A stretch of 64,000 bases of DNA from Bryobacterales bacterium (GTDB lineage Bacteria; Acidobacteriota; Terriglobia; Bryobacterales; Bryobacteraceae): the NCBI GenBank assembly GCA_016721425.1, contig JADKID010000038.1, positions 744,001-808,000 of the forward strand. Reading direction: 5' to 3'. A model generated the notes under the pieces. The model had not been told where the DNA came from and did no database searches. It was given only the letters and a program-made list of their open reading frames with translations. Shown in pieces: positions 44,279-53,800 of this stretch (within the stretch, counting starts at the first letter, position 1; every line of letters starts with the position of its first letter). Made by a program: the position numbers and the translations under genes.

Positions 44279-45094
44279 TTATCGGTGACGGTGTAGGAGC
44301 CGTAGCTGGGGAGCGTCGCCGACGTTGGAGACGAGCAGGGTGTACTGCACGCCCTGCTGGCCTCGGGCGAAGTTGCCGACGTGGGACTTGGTGATGGTGA
44401 GATCGGGCGAGGCCGGGGTGATGACGGTGGGATCGGAGGCGGTGTCGTTGGTGTGGTTGGTGTCGCCGGCGGTGCTGACGGTGGCGGTGTTGGTGAGGTT
44501 GGCTGCGGCGGTGGGGGAGACGTTGACGGTGACGGTGAGGGGCGTGGTGTAGCCCACGGGGGGGGCGGTGCAGGTGCGGGTGCTGGTGTTGCAGCTCCAG
44601 CCGATGAATGCGCCCATCTCGACGATGGTCATGCCGGCGGGCGGATTCTCGGTGATGGTGATGTTGCCGGTGGGTTCACTCTCGCCGACGTTGGTGACGC
44701 GCAGTTCGTACCCGGCGCGGAGCTGGCCTTGATAGAAGTCGTTGAGGTGGGTTTTGGTGAGGCGGAGGTCGGGGCCAGTGGTGTGAGTGGGGTCGGAGGC
44801 GGTGTTGTTGCCGGGTGTGGAGTCGCCGCCGCCGCTGACGGTGGCCTGGTTGATGAAGTCGGCGGGGGCGTTGATGGCGACGTCGGCGGTGACGGTGATG
44901 GGCTGGGCGGAGCCTCCGGGCGGGATGATGCCCTGTTGGACTGGAGTGCAACTGCGGGAGGCGAGGTCACAGGTCCAGTTTTGGCCGCCGGAGATGGCGG
45001 TGACGGTCAGCCCGGTGGGTGGGTTGTCGGTGACGGTGTAGGAGCCGTAACTGGGAGCGTCGCCGACGTTGGAGACGAGCAGGGTGTACTGCAC
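44279..45094 (-). CDS. Internal fragment of the giant DUF11-repeat protein
   Basis: About 270 residues of DUF11 repeat (one full two-module unit), nearly identical in DNA to the units on either side. Its frame is offset from both neighbours: the G-run at 45283-45285 has one G fewer than the equivalent tract near 44540, and the one at 44308-44311 has one G more than its repeats. It should not be a separate gene. True frame edges are the indel sites, not the start and stop shown. Confidence 0.7.
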   Translation of the reverse strand: MQYTLLVSNVGDAPSYGSYTVTDNPPTGLTVTAISGGQNWTCDLASRSCTPVQQGIIPPGGSAQPITVTADVAINAPADFINQATVSGGGDSTPGNNTASDPTHTTGPDLRLTKTHLNDFYQGQLRAGYELRVTNVGESEPTGNITITENPPAGMTIVEMGAFIGWSCNTSTRTCTAPPVGYTTPLTVTVNVSPTAAANLTNTATVSTAGDTNHTNDTASDPTVITPASPDLTITKSHVGNFARGQQGVQYTLLVSNVGDAPQLRLLHRHR

Positions 45095-46116
45095 GCCCTG
45101 CTGGCCTCGGGCGAAGTTGCCGACGTGGGACTTGGTGATGGTGAGATCGGGCGAGGCCGGGGTGATGACGGTGGGATCGGAGGCGGTGTCGTTGGTGTGG
45201 TTGGTGTCGCCGGCGGTGCTGACGGTGGCGGTGTTGGTGAGGTTGGCTGCGGCGGTGGGGGAGACGTTGACGGTGACGGTGAGGGCGTGGTGTAGCCCCG
45301 GGGGGCGGTGCAGGTGCAGGTGCTGGTGTTGCAGCTCCAGCCGATGAATGAGCCCATCTCGACGATGGTCATGCCGGCGGGCGGATTCTCGGTGATGGTG
45401 ATGTTGCCGGTGGGTTCACTCTCGCCGACGTTGGTGACGCGCAGTTCGTACCCGGCGCGGAGCTGGCCTTGAAAGAAGTCGTTGCGGTGGGTTTTGGTGA
45501 GGCGGAGGTCGGGGCCGGTGGTGTGAGTGGGATCGGAGGCGGTGTTGTTGCCGGGTGTGGAGTCACCGCCGCCGCTGACGGTGGCCTGGTTGATGAAGTC
45601 GGCTGGGGCAGTGATGGCGACGTCGGCGGTCACGGTGATGGGCTGGGCGGAGCCTCCGGGCGGGATGATGCCCTGTTGGACTGGAGTGCAACTGCGGGAG
45701 GCGAGGTCACAGGTCCAGTTCTGGCCGCCGGAGATGGCGGTGATGGTCAGCCCGGCGGGTGGGTTATCGGTGACGGTGTAGGAGCCGTAGCTGGGAGCGT
45801 CGCCGACGTTGGAGACGAGCAGGGTGTACTGCACGCCCTGCTGGCCTCGGGCGAAGTTGCCGACGTGGGACTTGGTGATGGTGAGATCGGGCGAGGCCGG
45901 GGTGATGACGGTGGGATCGGAGGCGGTGTCGTTGGTGTGGTTGGTGTCGCCGGCGGTGCTGACGGTGGCGGTGTTGGTGAGGTTGGCGGCGGCGGTGGGG
46001 GAGACGTTGACGGTGACGGTGAGGGGTGTGGTGTAGGTGGCTGGGGGGGCGGTGCAGGTGCGGGTGCTGGTGTTGCAACTCCAGCCGACGAATGAGCCCA
46101 TCTCGACGATGGTCAT
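45007..46116 (-). CDS. Internal fragment of the giant DUF11-repeat protein
   Basis: Residues 1-278 continue DUF11 repeat units; the last 90 residues, rich in Pro/Ser/Thr (after CTAPRGYTTP), are a shifted reading of the next unit and are not expected in the real protein. The frame is broken at 46205-46208, where cggagc becomes cgggc relative to other copies, and at 45283-45285. It is joined to the neighbouring fragments by single-base corrections. Confidence 0.7.
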   Translation of the reverse strand: MTIVEMGSFVGWSCNTSTRTCTAPPATYTTPLTVTVNVSPTAAANLTNTATVSTAGDTNHTNDTASDPTVITPASPDLTITKSHVGNFARGQQGVQYTLLVSNVGDAPSYGSYTVTDNPPAGLTITAISGGQNWTCDLASRSCTPVQQGIIPPGGSAQPITVTADVAITAPADFINQATVSGGGDSTPGNNTASDPTHTTGPDLRLTKTHRNDFFQGQLRAGYELRVTNVGESEPTGNITITENPPAGMTIVEMGSFIGWSCNTSTCTCTAPRGYTTPSPSPSTSPPPPQPTSPTPPPSAPPATPTTPTTPPPIPPSSPRPRPISPSPSPTSATSPEASRACSTPCSSPTSATLPVTAPTPSPTTHPPG

Positions 46117-49100
46117 GCCGGCGGGCGGATTCTCGGTGATGGTGACGTTGCCGGTGGGTTCACTCTCGCCGACGTTGGTGACGCGCAGTTCGTACCCGGC
46201 GCGGGCTGGCCTTGATAGAAGTCGTTGCGGTGGGTTTTAGTGAGGCGGAGATCGGGGCCGGTGGTGTGAGTGGGATCGGAGGCGGTGTTGTTGCCGGGTG
46301 TGGAGTCACCGCCGCCGCTGACGGTGGCCTGGTTGATGAAGTCGGCGGGGGCGTTGATGGCGACGTCGGCGGTGACGGTGATGGGCTGGTTGGTGGCGAC
46401 GCCTCCTCCGGGCGGAATGATGAACTGCTGGAGGTTGGTGCAAGTGCGGGTTGTCACGTCGCAGCTCCAGTTCTGGCCTGACATGCCGGTGATGGTGAGG
46501 CCGGCGGGCGGGTTTTCGGTGACGGTGATGGTGCCGTTGCTGGGGGCGTTGCCGATGTTGGTGACGGTGAGCGTGTAGGTGACGTCCTGCTGGCCGCGGG
46601 CGAAGTTGCCGGTGTGAGATTTTGTGATGGTGAGGTCTGGCGAGGCCGGGTCGATGGTGGTGGGATCGGAGGCGGTGTTGTTGGTGGTGTTGGAGTCGCC
46701 GGCGGTGCTGACGGTGGCGGTGTTGGTGAGGTTGGCGGCGGCAGTGGGGGAGACGTCGACGGAGACGGTGATGGGCGCGGTGTAAGTGCTGGCGGGAGCG
46801 GTGCAGGAGTTGCCACTGCAGTTCCACACCATCGAGCTCATGCTCACGATGGTCATGCCGGGGGGCGGTGTGTCGGTGACGGTAACGGTGCCAGTGGGTT
46901 CACTCTGGCCGATGTTGGTGACACCGATGGTGTAAGTGGCCCGGAGCTGGCCCTGGTAGAAGTTGCCGTGGTGGGTCTTGCTGATGCGGAGGTCGGGGCC
47001 GGTGGTGTGTGTGGGATCGGAGGCGGTGTTGTTGCCGGGTGTGGAGTCGCCGCCGCCGCTGACGGTGGCCTGGTTGATGATGTCGGCGGCGGCGTTCAGC
47101 GCGACGTCGGCGGTCACGATGATGGGCTGGTTGACGCCGACGCCTCCGCCAGGCGCGATGATGAACTGCTGGAGGTTGGTGCAAGTGCGGGTTGTCGCGT
47201 CGCAGCTCCAGTTCTGGCCGGACATGCCGGTGATGGTGAGGCCGGCGGGCGGGTTTTCGGTGACGGTGATGGTGCCGTAGCTGGGAGCGTCGCCGACGTT
47301 GGTAACGGTGAGCGTGTAGGTGACGCCCTGCTGGCCGCGGGCGAAGTCGCCGGTATGAGATTTGGTGATGGTGAGGTCGGGGGATGCCGGATCGATGATG
47401 GTGGGATCGGAGGCGGTGTTGTTGGTGGTGTTGGAGTCGCCGGCGGTGCTGACGGTGGCGGTGTTGGTGAGGTTGGCGGCGGCAGTGGGGGAGACGTTGA
47501 CGTAGACGTTGAGGGGGACGGAGTAGTTGGTGGGGCTGGCGGTGCAGGAGTTGCCATTGCAGTTCCAGCCGACCAGGGCACCCATCTCGACGATGGTCAT
47601 GCCGGCGGGCGGATTCTCGGTAATGGTGACGGTGCCCGTAGGCTCAGCGCCGCCGACGTTCGTGACCCCGATGGTGTAGTGCGCGCGGAGCTGGCCCTGG
47701 CGGAAGTTGCCTACGTGGGATTTAGTGATGGTGAGATCGGCGCTGGACGGGGGCTGGATCAGCGTCGTGTCGTCCCATTGATCGTTGGCAGGGTTCTGAT
47801 CCCCTCCGCTGGAGACGCCGGCGATGTTGATCACCGAGGACGGCGCGTTCGAGTCCACGTTCACAGTCACGGTGATCGCCGGGAAACTGGCGCCGATGGC
47901 GAGAGCATCACTGCGCGTGCAGACGAGTGATGCCAGATTGCAGTTCCACCCTGCGCCGCTGATGCCGGTGGCCGTTAAGCCGGCGGGCAGTGTTTCGTAA
48001 ACCGTCACCAGGCCGGTGGAGGCGGCGCTGCCCACATTGGTGACGGCAATGGAATAGAGGGCGCCGCTCTGGCCCTGGGTGAAGATGCCGGCGTGGCTCT
48101 TCACAATCGACAGGTCCGGCGCATCCGCGGCGAAGGCCGTGAAGTCCTCGGCCACGTTGTTGAACGGGTTGGCGTCGCCGCCGCCGCCGACCTCAGCAAG
48201 ATTCACGTCGCCGTACGGGGCATTCGCGGCGACATTGACTGTGATGACGATGGGCGGGAAGCTGGCTCCGGGCGCGAGGGCGCCACTGCGTGTGCAGCCC
48301 AGTGGAGCTAGAGTGCAGGCCCAGCCGGGTCCCGCAATTGCCGTTGCCGTGAGGGCGGAGGGCAGCGTATCCAACACGCCGACCAGTCCTCCGTTGGTGG
48401 CGGTGACGCCGACGTTGGTGACGAGGAGGGTATACTGGCGGCCGATGGCGCCGGGCGGGAAGTTGCCCGGGTGGCTTTTCGCGATGGCCAGATCGATGCC
48501 GCCGGGCCCGCCGGTGATGAGGGTCACGGTGTCGCTGGCGGTAGCTCCTCCGGTCACTGTCGCCGTGTTGGTGATGACGTTGGGCGCGTTGGGGGCCACG
48601 TCCACGACGACCGTCAGCGGCGGCAGATTACCGTTCTGGTCCCGGGCGTAGCCAAAACAGGTCAGATCATTACCGGGGTTGATGATGCACTCCCAGCCGG
48701 GGCCTTGGGCATCCTTGAGGATCAGGCCGGGGGGCAGGATATCGGTGACCATGGGCGCCTCCGGATCACCGGTGACGAGGATCGTATAGCGGGCGCCTTT
48801 CATTCCGCGGTAGAACGAGCCGGAGTGCGTTTTCGAGATCGTATAGTTCCCAGCGGCGCGGATGCCCACATCCAGCGCGGCATTTTGGGAAGCGGTGACG
48901 CGGTCCGGCGCTCCATCTCCGTTGAGATCCGCTTCGAGCGCGTCCGCACTATCGGCCCAGAGGCCAGGTACGGCCGACGGGGGATAGAAAGTGGCGCCGC
49001 CCTTGGCGGCCAGCAACACGGCTTCGGTGCTGCCGGCGAGGCGGACCACGAGGTGTGGGCCTTGCTCGTCGCCGGCTGTGGTGTCGAGGGCGATGGGAAT

Positions 49101-50015
49101 GCCACCGGCAGCGAAGTCGCCGCCGCGTTCAAACTGGAGGTCTCCGCGACCCCGGAAGATTGTGACGAGGTGCGATTCGCCGCGTGCCACCGCGAGATCC
49201 GTAATTCCGTCCAGGTCGAAGTCCGCCGCTGTCATTGCGGACACGCGATCCGCGAACCGGAGTTCACCGCGAGGGGTGAAGCCTCCCTGCGCAATACCGG
49301 CGAGGAAGGATGCCCGGTCTTTGTCGGGGTGAAGCAACATCAGGTCCGCAATGCCATCGCCGGTCCAGTCCGCAATGAGGATTGCCACCCCGGATTCCTG
49401 GAGCTGGGCCAGGGGTTTGCTCAGAACTCCGCCACGTCCATCACCGGCGAGAACGCGTGTTCCCTTTGGGCCGGTGAGGACGAGATCGGCGAGGCCATCG
49501 CCATTGAGATCCCCCGATGCGATGGCCTCTACTGCGTCCTCCTCGCAGATCCTTTGAGTTTTCTGAAAGCTGCCGCCGCGGTGTCCACGGAGCAGATGGA
49601 GTGCTGACGCTGAGTCCAGCACAACAACGTCGATCCAGCCGTCGCCGTCGAAATCCGCCTTAGCGAGGGCTTTGGGATCTCGGCCTGCCAGGATGGAGGT
49701 CTGGCGCTGAAACGCGCGCCCGCCGGCGTTGGGGATGGTGACTCGCGCCGCGGCCTGCGGGGCATCGCCGCCGCGGATGTGTGCTCGAATGTCGTGTGTG
49801 CCCGGCGTCAATTTCGGCAGACCGGAGAGGCTGGCTGTGCCGGTTGGGGCGGCCACGGTCGTGAGCAGACGCGCTCCGTCGAAGAGCGTGACCCGGTCAT
49901 CGGGACGTGCATTGACGAGCGGGAGGATGGGCTCCTGAGCCGGTGTGGGGCTTTGCCCGTGCAGGCAGAGTGCCGTCAGTACGATTCCGGTGGAGGTCCA
50001 TCCGCGCTTTGTCAT
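46113..50015 (-). CDS. Giant secreted protein, FG-GAP/VCBS propeller plus DUF11 repeats (N-terminal fragment)
   Basis: The gene begins at ATG 50015 with a signal peptide (cleavage near LHGQS). Residues about 110-390 hold FG-GAP/VCBS-type repeats with calcium-loop motifs (DFDGDGWIDVV, DLNGDGLADLV, DWTGDGIADLM, DFDLDGITDLA, DLNGDGAPD). From about residue 400 tandem DUF11 modules start and continue to the gene end at 42124. Three single-base indels (46205-46208, 45283-45285, 44308-44311) split the frame. Correcting them yields 7893 bases, exactly 2631 codons. The product would be a long, surface-exposed or matrix-forming fibre; no enzyme or anchor motif is seen. The last 30 residues of this fragment are out of frame. 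Confidence 0.8.
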   Translation of the reverse strand: MTKRGWTSTGIVLTALCLHGQSPTPAQEPILPLVNARPDDRVTLFDGARLLTTVAAPTGTASLSGLPKLTPGTHDIRAHIRGGDAPQAAARVTIPNAGGRAFQRQTSILAGRDPKALAKADFDGDGWIDVVVLDSASALHLLRGHRGGSFQKTQRICEEDAVEAIASGDLNGDGLADLVLTGPKGTRVLAGDGRGGVLSKPLAQLQESGVAILIADWTGDGIADLMLLHPDKDRASFLAGIAQGGFTPRGELRFADRVSAMTAADFDLDGITDLAVARGESHLVTIFRGRGDLQFERGGDFAAGGIPIALDTTAGDEQGPHLVVRLAGSTEAVLLAAKGGATFYPPSAVPGLWADSADALEADLNGDGAPDRVTASQNAALDVGIRAAGNYTISKTHSGSFYRGMKGARYTILVTGDPEAPMVTDILPPGLILKDAQGPGWECIINPGNDLTCFGYARDQNGNLPPLTVVVDVAPNAPNVITNTATVTGGATASDTVTLITGGPGGIDLAIAKSHPGNFPPGAIGRQYTLLVTNVGVTATNGGLVGVLDTLPSALTATAIAGPGWACTLAPLGCTRSGALAPGASFPPIVITVNVAANAPYGDVNLAEVGGGGDANPFNNVAEDFTAFAADAPDLSIVKSHAGIFTQGQSGALYSIAVTNVGSAASTGLVTVYETLPAGLTATGISGAGWNCNLASLVCTRSDALAIGASFPAITVTVNVDSNAPSSVINIAGVSSGGDQNPANDQWDDTTLIQPPSSADLTITKSHVGNFRQGQLRAHYTIGVTNVGGAEPTGTVTITENPPAGMTIVEMGALVGWNCNGNSCTASPTNYSVPLNVYVNVSPTAAANLTNTATVSTAGDSNTTNNTASDPTIIDPASPDLTITKSHTGDFARGQQGVTYTLTVTNVGDAPSYGTITVTENPPAGLTITGMSGQNWSCDATTRTCTNLQQFIIAPGGGVGVNQPIIVTADVALNAAADIINQATVSGGGDSTPGNNTASDPTHTTGPDLRISKTHHGNFYQGQLRATYTIGVTNIGQSEPTGTVTVTDTPPPGMTIVSMSSMVWNCSGNSCTAPASTYTAPITVSVDVSPTAAANLTNTATVSTAGDSNTTNNTASDPTTIDPASPDLTITKSHTGNFARGQQDVTYTLTVTNIGNAPSNGTITVTENPPAGLTITGMSGQNWSCDVTTRTCTNLQQFIIPPGGGVATNQPITVTADVAINAPADFINQATVSGGGDSTPGNNTASDPTHTTGPDLRLTKTHRNDFYQGQPAPGTNCASPTSARVNPPATSPSPRIRPPA

Positions 50016-50337
50016 GTGTCGTCTAATTCCTGAAAGCTTCCCAGAGTGTTTCCCAGTGCAAGCCGACGCGACGAAGGGTGGCTGGACAGGTTACTGGATA
50101 GGAACTCGTAATTGCAGCTCCAAACAGACCATCAAGAAAGAAAGAATTTCAAAGGAGACGGAAGAACGGCCGGTTTCTCTCGGGCTGGAGGTGTTCGGCT
50201 TCGGTGGAGAGTTATGGTGGCAAGCGGTTGGCCAGGGAGGGCCGAAACGGCCGGGGCAGATCGCGCAATAATTGGCGTGGGCCGAGTCCAGGCCGGGTGG
50301 TTGCCCGGCGTTCGGTGCCGCTGCCGGGAGATGTCTC
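50016..50337. other. Divergent promoter region
   Basis: These 322 bases separate the minus-strand giant gene from the plus-strand ClbS/DfsB-like gene and must contain both promoters. No obvious gene, hairpin with a T-tail, or convincing -35/-10 pair was recognised. Confidence 0.4.
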
Positions 50338-50838
50338 ATGCCAATCGCCAAGTCAAAGAGCGAGCTCCTTCACGATATGGAAGCGGAGTACCGTCTGCTG
50401 AAGCGCAGTCTCGATGGAATCGGCGCGGACCGGTTCGACTCTCCGGGCGTCTGCCACGAGTGGTCCGTGAAGGACGTCGTCGCTCATCTGGTCGAGTGGA
50501 AGCGAATGTTCCTCGGCTGGTACGCCGAGGGCTTGCAGGGTGGAAACCCGCCGACCCCCGCCGCCGATTTGAAGTGGAACCAGTTGCCCGCGTTGAACGA
50601 TCGCATCTACCGGAAGTGGAAAGCCGTGCCGTCTGAAGTGGTGCTGGCCGAGTTCGAAGCGGCCTACGCGATGATGCTCGAGTTGGCCCGCGCGCTGCCG
50701 GAGGAGAAGCTCTTCCAGAAGGGGCTTTACCCCTGGATGCGCGTATGGCCACTGGCGCGGTGGATTGCCGCCAACACCAGTAGCCACTATCGCTGGGCCG
50801 GGATCCGGATCCGAAGATGGGGAAAACTGGCGGCTTAG
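50338..50838 (+). CDS. ClbS/DfsB family four-helix bundle protein
   Basis: A 166-residue DinB-superfamily protein. It shows the ClbS/DfsB pattern: SKSELLHDMEAEY at the start, PGVCHEWSVKDVVAHLVEW in the middle, ALNDRIYRKW, and the end PWMRVWPLARWIAANTSSHYRWAGIRIRRW. ClbS protects colibactin producers from their own toxin by opening a cyclopropane warhead; most homologues are of unknown role. A ribosome-binding site (gggag) precedes ATG 50338. Its last 4 bases overlap the convergent TonB-receptor gene. Confidence 0.85.
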   Translation: MPIAKSKSELLHDMEAEYRLLKRSLDGIGADRFDSPGVCHEWSVKDVVAHLVEWKRMFLGWYAEGLQGGNPPTPAADLKWNQLPALNDRIYRKWKAVPSEVVLAEFEAAYAMMLELARALPEEKLFQKGLYPWMRVWPLARWIAANTSSHYRWAGIRIRRWGKLAA

Positions 50839-53800
50839 AAGATGAACTTGGCGCCGAGCTGGACTTTGCGCGAGCCGCTGATGACGGTGTCGCGGATGCG
50901 GCCGTAGATGGTGGAGCTGAGCGTGGCTGTGGGTGCGCCGAAGGTGGGCGTGTTGGTCATGTTGATGGCGTCGCCGCGGAGTTCCAGGGAGAAGCGCTCG
51001 GTGAGCATGGTGCGCTTGAGGAACGAGGCGTCCATGTTGAAGGCGCCGGGGCCGCGCAGGAAGTTGCGGCCGGTGTTGCCGAGTTCGCCCATGGCGGGAG
51101 TTGAGAACTTGGAGATCTGGTCGGTGGTGAGGAACCACTTCACGCCGCCGGGGCCGTCCTGAACGCTGCCCATATCGGCGCTGCAGCCGGAGCAGTTGGC
51201 GAAGGACTGGACGACGTTGTTGAAGGTGTAGAAGCCGGAGTAGGCGGAGAAGGGGCGGCCGCTTTGGAAGGTGCCGGTGCCGGCAATTTGCCAGCCGCCG
51301 GCGAGGCGCTGGGCGAAGCCGCCGGCCTGGCTGAGGTAGCGCTTGCCGCGGCCGAAGGGCAGTTCCCAAACCCAGTATGTCTGGGCGACGTGCTTGCGAT
51401 CGAAGTCGCTGAGGCCGTAGTTGAGGCCGCGGTTCTTGATGTCGAAGGGTGTGGAGCCGGCGGACTGGTTATTGGCGCCGGAGGCGACGGTGAAGGCGGG
51501 GTCGAAGGAGCGGGAGTCGAGTGAGCGGCCGAAGGTGTAGCTGAACTGGAACTCCAGGCCGGAGGTCATGCGGCGCTGGAACTGGGCTTGGACAGCGTTG
51601 TAGCTGGACCAGTCATTGGCGTCGACGACGAACATGCCGTTGGCGAACTGCGGGAAGGGAATGAAGAAGTAGGGGGAGAGCCCGGCGGCTTCAGGCTGGC
51701 CCTTGCCGGAGACGGCGCGGCGGGAGATGTCCTGGGCGATGGCTGCCACGTCGCTATTGCGCAGGTTGGTGGTGTAGATGCGGCGCAAAGCAGCGGAGCC
51801 GGTTTCCGAAGCGGTTTTGCGGGAGTCCACTGACATCAGTTGGTTGATGAGCGGGCTCTCGCCGCCGCCGTTGACTACTTTGACGGCATCGAGGAAGCCG
51901 TTGGTGCGGAGCTCGGCCTGGTTGGCGTTGAAACCTCCGAAGAGATTGTAGGCGCGGCGGCCGATGTAGTTGATCTCGATGAAGGAGTTGCGCATGACCT
52001 CGCGCTGAATGGAGAAGCCCCATTGATGCGTGGTTGGCATTTGGAAGTTGGGGTCGGCGACGGTGATGTTGCGGGTGGAGAAGGCGGCGGGTTGGGCGAG
52101 GTCGCTGGGCTTGCCGGTGGGCGGATTCAGGGCCGGGAGATTGGTGAGGCGGCCGCCGTTCTGGCCGAAGGAAGTGTTCTGATCGCCGAGAACGATGCCG
52201 GGCAGATTCTGGAAGACGGTGGAGGAGAAGACGAAGCTGTTGATGCGATCGTAGGCGATGCGGTAGTTGCCGCGCACGGAGGTCTTGCCGTCGGAGAAGG
52301 GATCCCAGGCGAAGCCGAAGGAGGGGCCCCAGTTGCCGATGGCGTTGCGGTAGAGATCACCGGCGACCCACTTGAGCGAGTTGGAGGGCCCGGCGCCGGC
52401 GGCGACAGCCTGATCGGGATGGCGGATGCGGCCTTCGGAGTTGGTGGGCGTCATCTTGAGTTCGAGGCGGAGGCCGGCGTCGATGGTGAAGTTGCGGCGG
52501 ACCTTCCAGGTGTCCTGGATGTAGAGGTCGTGCTCGTTGAAGTGGGTGGTGAAGTCGTAGAGGCCGGCGGTGTAGGCGTCGGCGTTGGAGGTGAAGCCGC
52601 GGTTGGTGTTGCCGACGCGGCCGAGGAGGAAGTTGATGCTGGACTCCAGGGGATTGCGGTCGTTGGCCTGATTGATGTCGGTGGGGAGGCCGAAGCGGGT
52701 GGCGTCGACGGTATTGACGGTGCGGGAGAAGTCGACGTTTTGGGTGGCGTTGTAACCGCCGAGGGAGCCGCGGGTGTCCTGGTGACTGCCGAAGCGGAGA
52801 TTGACGCCGAACTTGATATTGTGGGCGCCCTTGAACCAGGCGAAGTTATCGACAAGCTGCCAGGTGGTGAGGCGGCGAAGGTTGCCGACGTCGTAGTTTT
52901 CGGGCAGGGTGACGGGACCGACGAGGGAGACCTTGGTCATGTCTGGCGTGCCCTGCTGGAAGTTGAAAGCGAACTTGTTGAGGCCGAAGACGAGCTCGTT
53001 GGTGGTGGAAGAGGTGGGGGCGCTGCGCCAGTTGAAGGCGTAGTTTTTAGGATCGCGCTTGGTATCGACCAGGCAGGGCAGGCCGGGGAAGAGCGGGGAG
53101 CCGCCATTGCCGCGATCGCAATTGGTGTTCTGGTTGCCGAAGGAGATGCGGGCGAAGACCGTATTGGTGGGGTTGATGATGTAGTCGAACTTCATCGTCA
53201 CGTCGTGCTGCTTTTCGAACTGGAGGGCGGTGAACTGGTAGAGGGCGGTGTTGAGGCCGTCGCCGCCGGTGAAGTTATTGGGCAGTGGGGAGGCGTCGAT
53301 GAGGCGCTTGGTGGTGGCGTTCATGCCGATGCGGTCGGGGTCGTTGGCGGGGATGTTGTAGGTGCCGATGTTGACGCCGGGCATGACGTTGCCGGCGGCA
53401 TCGACGGTGGCGCCAGTGACGCCAGCGGGGAGATTGCGGCCGCCCCTGTTATAGCGCCAATTGCCAGCTTTGGCGGACGCGGTGTAGACGGTGCGGCTGG
53501 TGAGGCCGGATTCGCGGGCGCTGAGGTATTGGAAGTTGCCGTAGTAGAACAGCTTGTTCTTAATGACGGCGCCGCCGATGGAGCCGCCGGGGATGTTCTG
53601 GACGAACTGGCGCTTGCCGACTGCGTTGAGGTTGTTCTCCCACTCGTTGGCGTTGAGGCGCGGGGTGCGGTAGAACCAGAAGCCGGAGCCGTGGATGTCG
53701 TTGGTGCCGCTCTTGGTGATCATGGCTACCTGGCCGCCGGAGTTGCGGCCGTATTCGGCGGTGGCGTTGCCGGTGAGGACTTTGAACTCGGCAAGGGCGT

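Larger units (their letters stand above)
43128..47600 (-). repeat. Tandem higher-order repeat of 744 bp encoding DUF11 pairs
   Basis: The marker gatggtcatgccgg (the MTIVEMG start of a module) recurs at 43135, 43879, 44624, 45364, 46108, 46848 and 47592. Intervals are 744, 745, 740, 744, 740 and 744 bases, i.e. 248 residues or two DUF11 modules per unit. The copies between about 43100 and 46300 are almost identical in DNA, while those beyond 46400 are more diverged, so the left part was amplified or homogenised recently. The odd intervals coincide with the frameshifts. Confidence 0.9.

Noticed and set aside
43240..46095. Glycine-rich open frames on the plus strand across the DUF11 array
   Set aside because: They repeat with the array, have no start context and are reverse-strand readings of DUF11 codons.
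42124..50015. Repeat array considered as CRISPR
   Set aside because: Units are about 744 bp and coding; there are no 21-40 bp repeats with unique spacers and no cas genes.
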